From NCBI GenBank assembly GCA_024236155.1, contig JACKLA010000001.1, positions 868,001 to 932,000 of the forward strand: DNA of 64,000 nt, given 5' to 3'. The position numbers and the translations under genes are program-made. Positions 15,830-23,966 of this stretch are shown here, one piece after another. The notes below the pieces were generated by a model. It did no database searches, was not told the origin of the DNA, and saw nothing but the letters and a program-made list of their open reading frames with translations. Position 1 is the stretch's first letter; every line of letters starts with the position of its first letter. This stretch comes from Sphingomonadaceae bacterium. Its GTDB lineage: Bacteria > Pseudomonadota > Alphaproteobacteria > Sphingomonadales > Sphingomonadaceae.

Positions 15830-17157
15830 TGCTCATCCTGCAAGTCTGGCTCGAAGCATCGGCGGAGCCGGTCGGCTACCTTGTCAAAGGTGACGAAGGT
15901 GATCTGTCCTTCACTTACAATGCCCAATGGCTGGCAAATCCGATCGGTCACGCATTATCGCTCTCGTTGCCATTGAGCGAAGAGCCGTTCGGCGACGTTC
16001 CTGTCCGCGCGTGGTTCGGAAATCTGCTCCACGAAAACGACCAGCTCGAAGCGACCATGGCGCGCTATGGAATCGAGCGCAGCGATATCGCGGGGCTGCT
16101 CGAACATCTGGGGGCGGATTGCCCGGGCGCTGTCAGCGTGCTCGGTCTTGACCAGCCACCGGTAAAACGTCCTGGAACGTTGAGCAAAGACTATGATCCG
16201 CTCGACGAGGGCATATTGCGCGACATTGTCGAGCGCCTCGCCACAGGCAAACCACTACCGGATGAGATGCGCGACCCCTCGCCAGTCGCTGGTGTTCGCC
16301 GGAAGGTATCACTCGCCGCCTTGCCGGACGGACGCTTCGCGCTTCCCAGGCATGGGACGGGCGCGCCCACGACCCACATTCTGAAGCTGCCTGACCGCCA
16401 GCATCCCAAGGAAGCGCGTGACGAAGCCTTCCTGACCGATCTGGCGGCAAAGTGTGGCTTCTCAGTCGGCACATGCGTGGCCGACCAGATTGGCGGACAT
16501 GAAATCCTGCTCATCAACCGGTTCGATCGGCTGATCGACGACGACAAGGTCTATCGCTTACATGTCGAAGACTTTGCCCAGGCAAGCGGCCTTCCCTCCG
16601 ATCTCAAATATGAGCGGCGCGGAGAGGCGGGACGCCGGTTCGACGCGGCAACAATCGGAAGAATACTCGCCGCAACGGATCAACCCGCTCTCGCTCGCAA
16701 CACATTCCTGAAAATGACGCTGTTCAACCTGCTGCTTGGTAACAACGACAACCATGCCAAGAACAACGGCCTGATCCTGGCCTCCAGCGGCTCGGTGCAA
16801 CTCGCTCCGTTCTATGATCTTACGCCGGTTCTGACAGGCGGCGACTATACAGACGAGCTGGCATTCAACTTGGGAGCCGCCAAACGCTTTGACGACATAG
16901 CTGCGGACGATCTGATTGCCTTTTGCGCTGCTATCGGGATTCCGGCATCGGGTGCGAAAGCCTTGCTAATGTCGGCAGCGGGCGAAATGATCGACCAGCT
17001 TGAGGAGTTGTCGGCGAGTTTTCCGCGTGAGATGTCCGCGCTCGACCGCCTGTTCGGACATACAGCTACGCACCTGAATGATATACTCGACTTAGATCGT
17101 AACCTGCGCGAACGGGACGCTCATGTTACGGGTGGAGGCGGTTGGGCTCTCAGCTGA
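15829..17157 (+). CDS. HipA-like Ser/Thr kinase toxin
   Basis: Full-length HipA-family kinase, 442 aa, expected to phosphorylate an aminoacyl-tRNA synthetase (GltX in E. coli) and cause growth arrest. The N-terminal subdomain spans about 1-105 and the kinase core follows. THILK (Lys186) matches the ATP-anchoring strand. GNNDNHAKNNG (Asp307, Asn312) is the catalytic loop, and APFYDL (Asp330) the metal-binding motif. The P-loop-like segment reads SPVAGVRRKVSLAAL; in E. coli HipA the regulatory Ser directly precedes VAGA, whereas here that place is Pro with Ser one residue earlier. It directly follows and overlaps the HipB-like gene. Kinase residues suggest it is active; the target is not known. 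Confidence 0.92.
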   Translation: MLILQVWLEASAEPVGYLVKGDEGDLSFTYNAQWLANPIGHALSLSLPLSEEPFGDVPVRAWFGNLLHENDQLEATMARYGIERSDIAGLLEHLGADCPGAVSVLGLDQPPVKRPGTLSKDYDPLDEGILRDIVERLATGKPLPDEMRDPSPVAGVRRKVSLAALPDGRFALPRHGTGAPTTHILKLPDRQHPKEARDEAFLTDLAAKCGFSVGTCVADQIGGHEILLINRFDRLIDDDKVYRLHVEDFAQASGLPSDLKYERRGEAGRRFDAATIGRILAATDQPALARNTFLKMTLFNLLLGNNDNHAKNNGLILASSGSVQLAPFYDLTPVLTGGDYTDELAFNLGAAKRFDDIAADDLIAFCAAIGIPASGAKALLMSAAGEMIDQLEELSASFPREMSALDRLFGHTATHLNDILDLDRNLRERDAHVTGGGGWALS

Positions 17158-17180
17158 ATGTTCGGTTGTGGATGGCCCTT

Positions 17181-18359
17181 TTATTTCGCTCTTGATTTGG
17201 ATCTAGGATAACTGGGTGTCATCACCGACCGTACTTCGCCGCGACCGACCAGCTTTGAGAAACGACGGTAGTCTTGATTTTCGTACCGCCACCTCCCGGC
17301 GGCAATGGAAGCATGTACGCCAGCTGCGCAAGCGACAGACTCAATTTCTTCCGGAGTCGGGTCGTCCGACACATCTTGCCAGATAGTTGCAGGGATGAGC
17401 GCCTCTCGAGCGAATGCATCAGCCTCTGCTTCGATTACATCGGAACTAGTGACCTCGAGATCATCAACAATGATGGTTGTTCCCTCTTTGAGGTGACAAC
17501 AGACGTGAGCAAATTCGTGTAAAAGCGTGAACCAGAAGTTATCGAGCCGATCATGCCTTAAAGTCAGAGCGATTATTGGAGCACCATCGCCTCTGCAAAT
17601 TGCGGCTCCATCGAGAAAAGTGCCTGGCAGGTGATCGAGAATGATCAAGACAACGCCATACTTTCGCAACTCTGCTTCCACATGAGTGGGGCCATCAGGC
17701 AAGCGACTGAGCTTTGCAATTTGCCGCGCTGTGGTCAGACCACGCAAACGTCTAGTGACTTTCGGGAGACGTTTCTTTTCTGCAATGAGCAGGACTGCGG
17801 CGCACCAAGCCTCTAAGGCGCCAAGGTCTGTCTTGGCATTCGTCCTATCGGTCCTGGATTTACGCAACATTGCGATGGCTGGTGAGGCATTGCGTGCCTT
17901 GGCCAAAAAACCGTCGATCGATTCTCGAACTTTGAGTACGCCAAGGGAGCGCAACTTTTCGACGGCGGCTTGCGAAGCTGTAGAGGATCCTTGTGGTGGT
18001 TCGTGTTTGGCATCGCCAATGAGCGCTTCCGCTGGAATTCGAAGGTGCCGATGCAACGCGCGGACTTGGTCGATCGTCAGCTGCCTTCGACCATTGAGTA
18101 TTTCGGAAATTCGGGACTTACTCCCCAAGTAGGGCTTCATGTCTTTGGCAGACAGGCCGAGCTGGTCCATTCTGAATTGAATCGCCTGAAGCGGCGTAGG
18201 CGCGGGAATGGCGACGTTCGCAGTCTCCCACCGCTCAATCAGCACCTGTAACACTTCCAAATCGTCGCGTGACTTCTGGTTGCCGCGCTGCATCAGTAGA
18301 GCCGCTTTTTCGAGTGCTGCTTCGTAATCGGGTTCACTCTTAATTGACTTGATTGTCAC
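17181..18359 (-). CDS. HigA-like antitoxin with ImmA/IrrE metallopeptidase domain
   Basis: A 392-aa protein with an Xre/HigA helix-turn-helix (about 55-115; IQFRMDQLGLSAKDMKPYLG, SKSRISEILNGRRQLTI) and a C-terminal zinc peptidase domain of the ImmA/IrrE (DUF955) family. The latter has HEFAH at 281-285 (HExxH) and EAEADAFA near 310-317 for the third ligand region. Family members cleave repressors or act in toxin-antitoxin control. It starts with GTG at 18359, overlapping by 4 bases (GTGA) the stop of the HigB-like toxin gene, so toxin precedes antitoxin as in higBA. The 3' end converges on hipA. The fold assignment is firm; whether the protease is needed for antitoxin action is unknown. Confidence 0.88.
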   Translation of the reverse strand: MTIKSIKSEPDYEAALEKAALLMQRGNQKSRDDLEVLQVLIERWETANVAIPAPTPLQAIQFRMDQLGLSAKDMKPYLGSKSRISEILNGRRQLTIDQVRALHRHLRIPAEALIGDAKHEPPQGSSTASQAAVEKLRSLGVLKVRESIDGFLAKARNASPAIAMLRKSRTDRTNAKTDLGALEAWCAAVLLIAEKKRLPKVTRRLRGLTTARQIAKLSRLPDGPTHVEAELRKYGVVLIILDHLPGTFLDGAAICRGDGAPIIALTLRHDRLDNFWFTLLHEFAHVCCHLKEGTTIIVDDLEVTSSDVIEAEADAFAREALIPATIWQDVSDDPTPEEIESVACAAGVHASIAAGRWRYENQDYRRFSKLVGRGEVRSVMTPSYPRSKSRAK

Positions 18360-18658
18360 TTGCCCTTCCTCCGCTTGGCGAGCGATGCACGTGGCCCGGC
18401 GGTTCTAATCAGCATGCAACCCGTGTCGTAGTCGACCGTTGCGACCAACGAATTCTCTCTATCGATTGCGATCTCAACCTCTGAGCCATTCACTTTGGCA
18501 GACGGGTACAATTCTAGGAACGCGCTCGCTGTCGGCAGCACCGCAACCTTTAGTTCGGCATGAAGCGCCGCAACAGCGCCAGCAACACCCGGTCGACCGG
18601 AGTTGGCAAGTTCCTGAAGTTTGACAGTTCCCATGAGCTTCATCTTGCCGAATCGCAT
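18356..18658 (-). CDS. HigB-like toxin (RelE superfamily), putative
   Basis: A small protein of up to 100 aa preceding a HigA-like gene with a 4-base overlap. The pattern of an N-terminal helix pair, LYPSA, then strands with a central NSLVATVDYDTGCMLIRTAG segment follows the HigB (PF09907-type) mRNA interferase layout. The usual THAEYDKI ending is replaced by GPRASLAKRRKGK, which is basic. Starts at 18658, 18643 or 18634 are all possible. The toxin role is inferred mostly from context and this layout; catalytic residues are not obvious. Confidence 0.6.
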   Translation of the reverse strand: MRFGKMKLMGTVKLQELANSGRPGVAGAVAALHAELKVAVLPTASAFLELYPSAKVNGSEVEIAIDRENSLVATVDYDTGCMLIRTAGPRASLAKRRKGK

Positions 18659-18771
18659 AGCTGAGCGCTCAACGCAAGACTAGTGGCCCACATTCGGGAA
18701 CCATGCCTTGCGAATCGCATTCTACGTTGATAAAGGTTCCACATCTGGGAACTACTAAGAAAGTGATCGAA

Positions 18772-19056
18772 ATGCCCAAGGACAAAGATGATGTGAAGGT
18801 CAGCTTCCGGCACCTCGCCGAGCATGAGAAAGCGAAGTTTGACGTAGATGGGGGTCTCACGCTGCAGGCGATTTGGGACCAGGCTTACATCGAGCTGGAA
18901 ATCGATCGTGGGGAACGCGATGTTCTTCAGGCACCAGGGAAGCACGACAACCCGGTCAGCCTGATGGAACACTTGGGCGTCACCCTTGATGACGCCCGCG
19001 CGCGTGAGCTCTGCGATCGCGATTTCGAGATTGCTGCCCGCACTGGCGGAGCATAA
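18772..19056 (+). CDS. Ubiquitin-like modifier protein candidate (Ubl), C-terminal RTGGA
   Basis: A 94-aa acidic protein, first gene of an operon with E2-like, JAMM and E1 genes. It begins with a beta-strand-like stretch (VKVSFRHL, then AKFDVDGG) and a helix, and ends DFEIAARTGGA. A di-glycine (92-93) one residue from the C-terminus is the hallmark of a ubiquitin-like modifier that must be trimmed by one residue. The chosen start is ATG 18772; an upstream ATG at 18703 would add 23 residues that look non-domain. The TTG of the next gene follows two bases after the TAA. The beta-grasp fold is inferred from context and pattern and is not proven by sequence identity. Confidence 0.68.
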   Translation: MPKDKDDVKVSFRHLAEHEKAKFDVDGGLTLQAIWDQAYIELEIDRGERDVLQAPGKHDNPVSLMEHLGVTLDDARARELCDRDFEIAARTGGA

Positions 19057-19058
19057 TC

Positions 19059-19589
19059 TTGGCCACCCATGACGTCCGGCCTACCCTTGATCTCCAGGCA
19101 GGCCGCGCGGTCTTTGAGGAAGATCTGAAGCGCGCTCTTGCACTTCATGGTGTCGAGACAGTCGAGGAACTCGGCTGGCGCGTAGATGGCCGTCGGCGTC
19201 TTTTGGTGCCGATTACGGGTATACATGCCGGCATAGTCGACGAATATTTGCTTCGTTTGGAGTTTCAGACTGGACGAGACTGGCCTCCCAGCGCGCAGTT
19301 CGTGAACCCCGATACGCTCAAATATGTCGTGGGGTCCGATACTGGGCATCTGCCAAGGCTTGGGCACCCAGAAGTCCATGTACACCCTGCCTATGATTCT
19401 CCGACTACATCGTCGAAAATTCAGCTGATCTGCTGTTCTGCGACATTCGAGTACTACGACGTCAAGCACGGTGGGGATGACGCCATCCTATGGCAAAGCA
19501 GCGATAATTTCCTTGTAAGCTTGGCGGCCATCCGTCGGGCTATGGCTTCAGAACACTATCAAGGCAGGTATCCGGCCGATGTTAACTGA
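19059..19589 (+). CDS. E2-like ubiquitin-conjugating protein candidate
   Basis: A 176-aa protein placed between the Ubl and the JAMM peptidase genes, the slot of the E2 in bacterial ubiquitin-like operons. It has a beta-rich middle (LLVPITGIHAGIV, YLLRLEFQTGRDWPPSAQFV resembling the E2 meander), then HVHPAY (His109-Pro110, like the E2 HP motif). Next comes IQLICCSATF (candidate catalytic Cys125 or Cys126), then a Trp and a long helix (LWQSSDNFLVSLAAIRRAMA) as after the E2 active site. The start is TTG 19059 with GGAG 8 bases upstream inside the Ubl gene's end; there is no other suitable in-frame start. The E2 call rests on layout plus these features, not on recognised identity. Confidence 0.6.
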   Translation: MATHDVRPTLDLQAGRAVFEEDLKRALALHGVETVEELGWRVDGRRRLLVPITGIHAGIVDEYLLRLEFQTGRDWPPSAQFVNPDTLKYVVGSDTGHLPRLGHPEVHVHPAYDSPTTSSKIQLICCSATFEYYDVKHGGDDAILWQSSDNFLVSLAAIRRAMASEHYQGRYPADVN

Positions 19590-20106
19590 CGATGGTTGGC
19601 GTTTACCGCCGACAGCTCCTTACGTGCCAACTGAGGCGAAATTAACAGTCCCGCAGGAAGCCATAGTCGCGACGTACCGCCTACTACAGGCTGCTGGTAG
19701 ACTGGAATCATGCGTATATTGGTACGGTTTGCGCGACGGGTCGGATGGAGTTGTAACTTGTGTGCGAGCTCCCGAACAGCAATCGTCGCGGTTCAATTAC
19801 CACATAAGTGAAGCCGCTCTGAGTCGAATGGCCGCATCGGTCCCAGACGAATTTCGACCATTAGCACAGATCCATAGCCACCCAGGCCATTCTGTCGAGC
19901 ATTCGCCTTACGACGACGAGATGGTTGGCAGTCGCCGAGCGCTGTCAATTGTATTTCCAAATTACGGGCGGGCTGTGGGTGCCTGGCCTAAGGGGATCGG
20001 TATACACGAATGGCAAAGGGGCTACTGGCACTTGCTAACGGATGAGTACGCAGCGTCACGTGTCGTTCTCGGCGATGGCCCCGTGACTGTTGAAGACCTC
20101 CGATGA
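19579..20106 (+). CDS. JAMM/MPN+ metallopeptidase (JAB domain), deubiquitinase-like
   Basis: A 175-aa protein with a complete JAMM motif, HSHPGHSVEHSPYDDE. His99 and His101 are the zinc ligands, followed by Pro, six residues, Ser109, two residues and Asp112, exactly the HxHPx6Sx2D pattern. A Glu at 43 (LESCVYWYG) sits where the catalytic Glu is expected. Such proteins process ubiquitin-like precursors or remove them from targets. The gene overlaps the E2-like gene by 11 bases and shares an ATGA overlap with the E1 gene, so all four are one transcript. The motif makes the family call secure; the role in removing the last Ala of the Ubl is inferred. Confidence 0.9.
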   Translation: MLTDDGWRLPPTAPYVPTEAKLTVPQEAIVATYRLLQAAGRLESCVYWYGLRDGSDGVVTCVRAPEQQSSRFNYHISEAALSRMAASVPDEFRPLAQIHSHPGHSVEHSPYDDEMVGSRRALSIVFPNYGRAVGAWPKGIGIHEWQRGYWHLLTDEYAASRVVLGDGPVTVEDLR

Positions 20107-20958
20107 TTAGTCCCCGGGATATTGGGGACCGCCATGAACGCCCAGTCGCTGGGTTGGGGGATCATGGCGGCATAGTTGTAAGGCTTTCGACTGGCCCCCT
20201 TACTCGACAGGCAGACCAGCTTATTGTTGCCTGTTTGATAAACTTGCTTTGCCGCATGACTGGCTCGGTGGAGGTGATCGAACTCGATTCACCAAGTGCC
20301 GAGTTGGAGATTCCTTTGGCCGATGGCCAAGGCCCCGGCCCGGTGTTCGAACGAATGAAGGCCTTTGCAAATTGGGCTGTTGGAGATGCTGTTAAAGTCG
20401 TGCGCCGATCTTCGTTGGTACCGAACTACACAATCAGCGTCGGGGCCGCGCTGCCAAGCAATTCCGCTGACCTGTACGTCACTGGAGCAGGCTGGATCGC
20501 TTGGATCGGGACTGAAGCGCCAAACACTGAGCTAACAGATGGCCCCAACCCGATCGGGCCATGGTTCGCGGCTTCATTGGCGGCAGGGGAAGTCTTTAAG
20601 CGAGCGCGAGGGCTGAGCCGAGGCCGGTTTGCACTCTCCGATGAGGGTTACGATCTTTGGGATGGAAGAACCGGTCCGCTTAAGTCGCTAACAGAGGGTC
20701 CTTCGCTTGAGGGTCATACACTCCCGCCTTTCATTCTTGTTGGTGCAGGTGCTGTAGGTCAGGGAATCATCGCACTATTGGGCGTCAGCAGGATTTCGAC
20801 ATTTGTTGTCACTATCGATGACGATGCGCATGACGGTACCAATCTCAATAGGTGCTTTGTCGCAGGCACCGAGGACGTTGAGCACCCCAAAGTCAACGCG
20901 GTCGCAAGATATCGGTCTATTACAGAGCTCCCTGGAGTGGAGTTCGAGGGTACCCGCA
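20103..20958 (+). pseudogene. E1-like ubiquitin-activating enzyme (ThiF/UBA fold), 3'-truncated
   Basis: About 285 residues of an E1-type adenylating enzyme. Residues 1-200 form an N-terminal domain of unclear type (possibly a degenerate adenylation domain). The ThiF/Rossmann core starts at about 205 with PPFILVGAGAVGQGIIALL (GxGxxG at 214-219). It continues to TIDDDAHDGTNLNRCF (Asp and Asn/Arg of the ATP site) and HPKVNAVA (Lys263). The sequence then runs directly into an internal piece of an IS3-family transposase gene, and the frame ends at 21059 after about 30 IS-encoded residues. Everything after the crossover helix, including a catalytic Cys if one existed, is lost. The gene starts by ATGA overlap with the JAMM gene. 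Confidence 0.82.
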
Positions 20959-21768
20959 CCACCAGCCGACGAGAAGCCGCTGACAGCTGCAATCATCCGG
21001 CTGGCCCAGCAATATGGTCGCTACGGCTATCGCCGGATCACGGCGCTGCTGCGCAATGAAAGTTGGTTGGTGAACGCCAAGCGGGTCGAGCGGATCTGGC
21101 GCCGTGAAGGGCTCAAGGTTCCGCAGAGACAGCCAAAGCGCGGGCGTCTGTGGTTCAACGATGGATCATGCGTGAGGCTGCGTCCGCAATATAGTGGCCA
21201 TGTGTGGAGCTACGACTTCGTCATGGATCGCACCCATGACGGCAAGGCCTTCCGCATGCTTACCGTGATCGACGAGTACAGCCGCCAGTGCCTGGCGATC
21301 CATGTCCAGCGCAAGCTCAAGAGCGATGATGTCCTGGCCGTGCTGACCGAGCTGTTCCAACGCCATGGTCCGCCTGATCACATCCGTAGCGATAATGGCG
21401 CTGAGTTCACTTCTCATGCCGTGCGCGACTGGCTCTGGCGGATTGGTGTGAAGACTCTCTACATCGAACCCGGATCACCATGGGAGAATGGCTACAACGA
21501 ATCCTTCAACGGCAAGCTCAGGGATGAGCTTCTCAACGGGGAGATCTTCTACACTCTGAAGGAGGCAATCATCCTGATCGAGCGCTGGCGTATCCACTAC
21601 AACACCGTCCGGCCACACTCTTCGCTGGGCTACCAGCCGCCGGCCCCACAAACGATCTTGCCTCGTCCTGCCATGCTGCCTTACGCTGCGCTCCAGGCCG
21701 CCCAGCAGGGCGACCCCAACCGCCGGAACTCTAACTTAACCGGTGGACCACCCTGATGGGGCAGGTCA
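20950..21768 (+). mobile_element. IS3-family element, 5'-truncated
   Basis: The right part of an IS3-type element: most of orfB plus the right terminus ending GATGGGGCAGGTCA at 21768. The left terminus and orfA are missing, and the left junction (20945-20965) falls inside the E1 gene. A 151-bp copy of the same right end lies inverted at 27301-27451, which fixes the right boundary at 21768. Confidence 0.82.
20965..21756 (+). pseudogene. IS3-family transposase OrfB, N-terminally truncated
   Basis: DDE transposase of the IS3 group lacking its start and OrfA partner. Readable blocks are YGRYGYRRITALLRNE (HTH_21 region), VWSYDFVMD (first Asp), IRSDNGAEF (second Asp), and SPWENGYNESFNGKLRDE with the catalytic Glu, then RPHSSLGYQPPAP. 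The catalytic core is therefore intact, but no start codon belonging to the element precedes it, so the protein is probably not made. It is preceded in another frame by E1-gene sequence. Confidence 0.85.
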
Positions 21769-21817
21769 GCAGCATGGTGGCGGCAGGCACCGCTTCGGCA
21801 GGTTTCTGTTCGGTCAT
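21769..21817 (-). pseudogene. 5' stub of a gene cut by the IS3 element
   Basis: Read on the minus strand, a GGGAGAAG ribosome site is followed by ATG and about 16 codons (MTEQKPAEAVPAATML), after which the IS terminus begins. The sequence resembles the start of NUDIX-type hydrolases (PAATxLL) but is too short for a firm call. It shows that the two flanks of this IS do not belong to one gene. Confidence 0.5.
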
Positions 21818-21894
21818 TTCCACTCTTCTCCCTTGATGTAGCCAATATCGGTGCCGGGCGGCCGTGGTCTAAGCGTTCATTGTGTGTGGTCTTA

Positions 21895-23481
21895 TCAGTT
21901 CCATCTAGGAATGAGTGCTATTCCCGCGAAAGCCAGAACAATTCCTGCCAGTAACAACGATTGGTCGGCCAGCAATGCGGCAGAGATGATCAACGCTGCC
22001 ACCACCGGACCCTTGACGGGGGTGCTGCGGTCCTCTTCCCGCGTCAGATGGTTCAGACTGGCTGGGTCGATGGATACCTGAATCGTACCTGATCGAGCGA
22101 CCGAGGCAACGTTATCGATTAGCTCGGGCAGCGATGCCGAGAAATCAAGCAGGCCACTGCGGACCTTGGCCAAATGATCCCGCGCGGCTCCGATCGAAAA
22201 TCGCTCGGCAAACAATTGCATCACGATCGGCTTCGTTTCTTCGGCGATATTGTAGTCCGGCGCCAAAGAGCGAACGAAGCCCTCTGCGGTCAGCAGGGTG
22301 CGCAGCAAAATAGCGAGGTCGGGCGGCAATACGAGGCGATAATCGCGCAACAATCCGAAAACCCGATCGAAAATTGCCGCGAATTCTATCCCGGCAAGAG
22401 CTGTGCCGCTAAATTCCGCGATCAGCTCATCCAGGTCCATCACCAATTGCGCGCGATCCACGAGTGGATTGCCTGCCCAGTCGAGCAGCAGATCGGCCAC
22501 CTTGTCTATCTGTCCGTTCGCGATAGCGAAAATCAGTCGGACGATTTCCTGACGCCGCGCGCCGCTGAGAAAGCCGACCGAGCCGAAATCGATGAAGCCT
22601 ACCTGGTTCCCTTCCATCCAGAAGACGTTGCCGGGATGCGGGTCGCCATGAAACTCTCCATTGAGAAGGATCATCCGTAGCACTGCATCGGCATAGCGCT
22701 TCGCGAACTGGGCATTCCCTGCCGGATCAGTTGCCGGGTGCCGCGACGCGGGCTTTCCGCCCAGGGCTTCCTGCACATTGATCGTCAAGCCTGTGAGTTC
22801 CCAGTGGATCGCGGGCGTCTTCACCCCAAGCATCTCCAGATAACCGCCAATCCTTTCACAGGCACGTGCTTCTGCCGCCAGGTCCATCTCCCGCGCTAAA
22901 TTCTTGGCGAATGTCTGAAGGAATTCCACGGGTCGATAGCGAGCAATGTCGCTTGACCGACGCTCGGCGAGGCCCGCGAGCCGTGTCAACAGCCTCATGT
23001 CCGCCTCGATCCTGGACGCCATGCCGGGTCGGCGGATTTTCACGATAGTCTCGCTTCCGTCCAGCAGGGTTGCGACATAAGTCTGCGCGATAGAGGCTGA
23101 GGCGATCGGGTTTCTCTCGAAAGCGGCGAATTCACGTTCCCAGTCGCTGCCCCAAGCCGATACAATCACCGGTTCGATCTTATCGAACGGCAGCGGTTCC
23201 ACCTGGTCGTGGAGAGTGCCGAACGCGGAAATCCAGGGTTGTGTAAACAGATCGCTTCTGGTCGCCAGGAGCTGGCCAAGCTTTATTCCGACAGGGCCGA
23301 CATCGCGCAACAGCGCCACCACCGATGCAGGACGCAAGTCCTCGGTATCTGGCTCATTCTCCGAAACCGGCATAAAGCCAAGCAAGCTTCCGAGATTTTT
23401 CAGACCGTGCCGGGCGAAAATCTGACCGAGTTCTGCTAGCCGCGTCAGTTCACCGACACTGTTTTCCAGATCATGCTTCAT
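21895..23481 (-). CDS. ABC1/UbiB (AarF, COQ8-like) atypical kinase
   Basis: A 528-aa member of the UbiB/ADCK family, ATPase/kinases that support ubiquinone synthesis or lipid-related processes. Family signatures are present: KLGQ in GPVGIKLGQLLATRSDL, the Ala-rich loop PIASASIAQTYVATL, Lys in IVKIRRPG, ExD in REMDLAAEA, HGDPHPGN and the metal site IDFGSVG. Two hydrophobic helices sit at the very C-terminus (VVAALIISAALLAD and LLLAGIVLAFAGIAL). The start at 23481 is chosen because it gives an ATGA overlap with the MarR gene upstream. Being on an island with a MarR regulator suggests an accessory rather than housekeeping copy. Confidence 0.92.
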   Translation of the reverse strand: MKHDLENSVGELTRLAELGQIFARHGLKNLGSLLGFMPVSENEPDTEDLRPASVVALLRDVGPVGIKLGQLLATRSDLFTQPWISAFGTLHDQVEPLPFDKIEPVIVSAWGSDWEREFAAFERNPIASASIAQTYVATLLDGSETIVKIRRPGMASRIEADMRLLTRLAGLAERRSSDIARYRPVEFLQTFAKNLAREMDLAAEARACERIGGYLEMLGVKTPAIHWELTGLTINVQEALGGKPASRHPATDPAGNAQFAKRYADAVLRMILLNGEFHGDPHPGNVFWMEGNQVGFIDFGSVGFLSGARRQEIVRLIFAIANGQIDKVADLLLDWAGNPLVDRAQLVMDLDELIAEFSGTALAGIEFAAIFDRVFGLLRDYRLVLPPDLAILLRTLLTAEGFVRSLAPDYNIAEETKPIVMQLFAERFSIGAARDHLAKVRSGLLDFSASLPELIDNVASVARSGTIQVSIDPASLNHLTREEDRSTPVKGPVVAALIISAALLADQSLLLAGIVLAFAGIALIPRWN

Positions 23482-23966
23482 CGGCTTTCTTCGCAAGTGT
23501 CAGCCTGCTTCTGATTCTCCGCAACTTTTCGAAGCATCGTACGCAGGAGGTCGATTTGAGGCGCAGACATTCCCTTCCAGAGAATTTCGTGGAGTCGATC
23601 AGCCGCTTCGCGCAGTTCCGGCCAGATGGTTCTTACTTGCTCGGTGAGGTGGAGGTTCCAAACCCTTCGATCGTGCGCCGCCCGCTCTCGCTCGATCAAA
23701 CCTTTTTCAACCAAAACTGCGACAGCCTGTCCTATCGTCGCCGATTCAAGCTCGAGCAGGCGAGAAATCTCGGTCTGTGTTAGCGTAGGTTCTCGCAACA
23801 AGGACGCGATGATCCGCCATTGTGTTTGATTGAGGTCGAGCCCCACGATCAGAGCGTCGAAGGTCCGCCGAGCGGTCCTGTTCACCTCTTCTAGCAAATA
23901 AAGGATGTCATCCTTTTCGTTGGGGGCGTAATCACGTATCTCATCTTTCGGCATATGCTTATCCAT
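23478..23966 (-). CDS. MarR-family transcriptional regulator
   Basis: A winged-helix regulator of about 162 aa from the ATG at 23966; an in-frame ATG at 24065 would add 33 residues of no clear family character. The core shows LDLNQTQWRIIASLLREPTL, TQTEISRLLELESATIGQAV (recognition helix), VEKGLIERERAAHDRRVWNL (wing with DRR). It is followed with a 4-base overlap by the ABC1 kinase gene and so probably controls it. The ligand is unknown. Confidence 0.88.
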   Translation of the reverse strand: MDKHMPKDEIRDYAPNEKDDILYLLEEVNRTARRTFDALIVGLDLNQTQWRIIASLLREPTLTQTEISRLLELESATIGQAVAVLVEKGLIERERAAHDRRVWNLHLTEQVRTIWPELREAADRLHEILWKGMSAPQIDLLRTMLRKVAENQKQADTCEESR

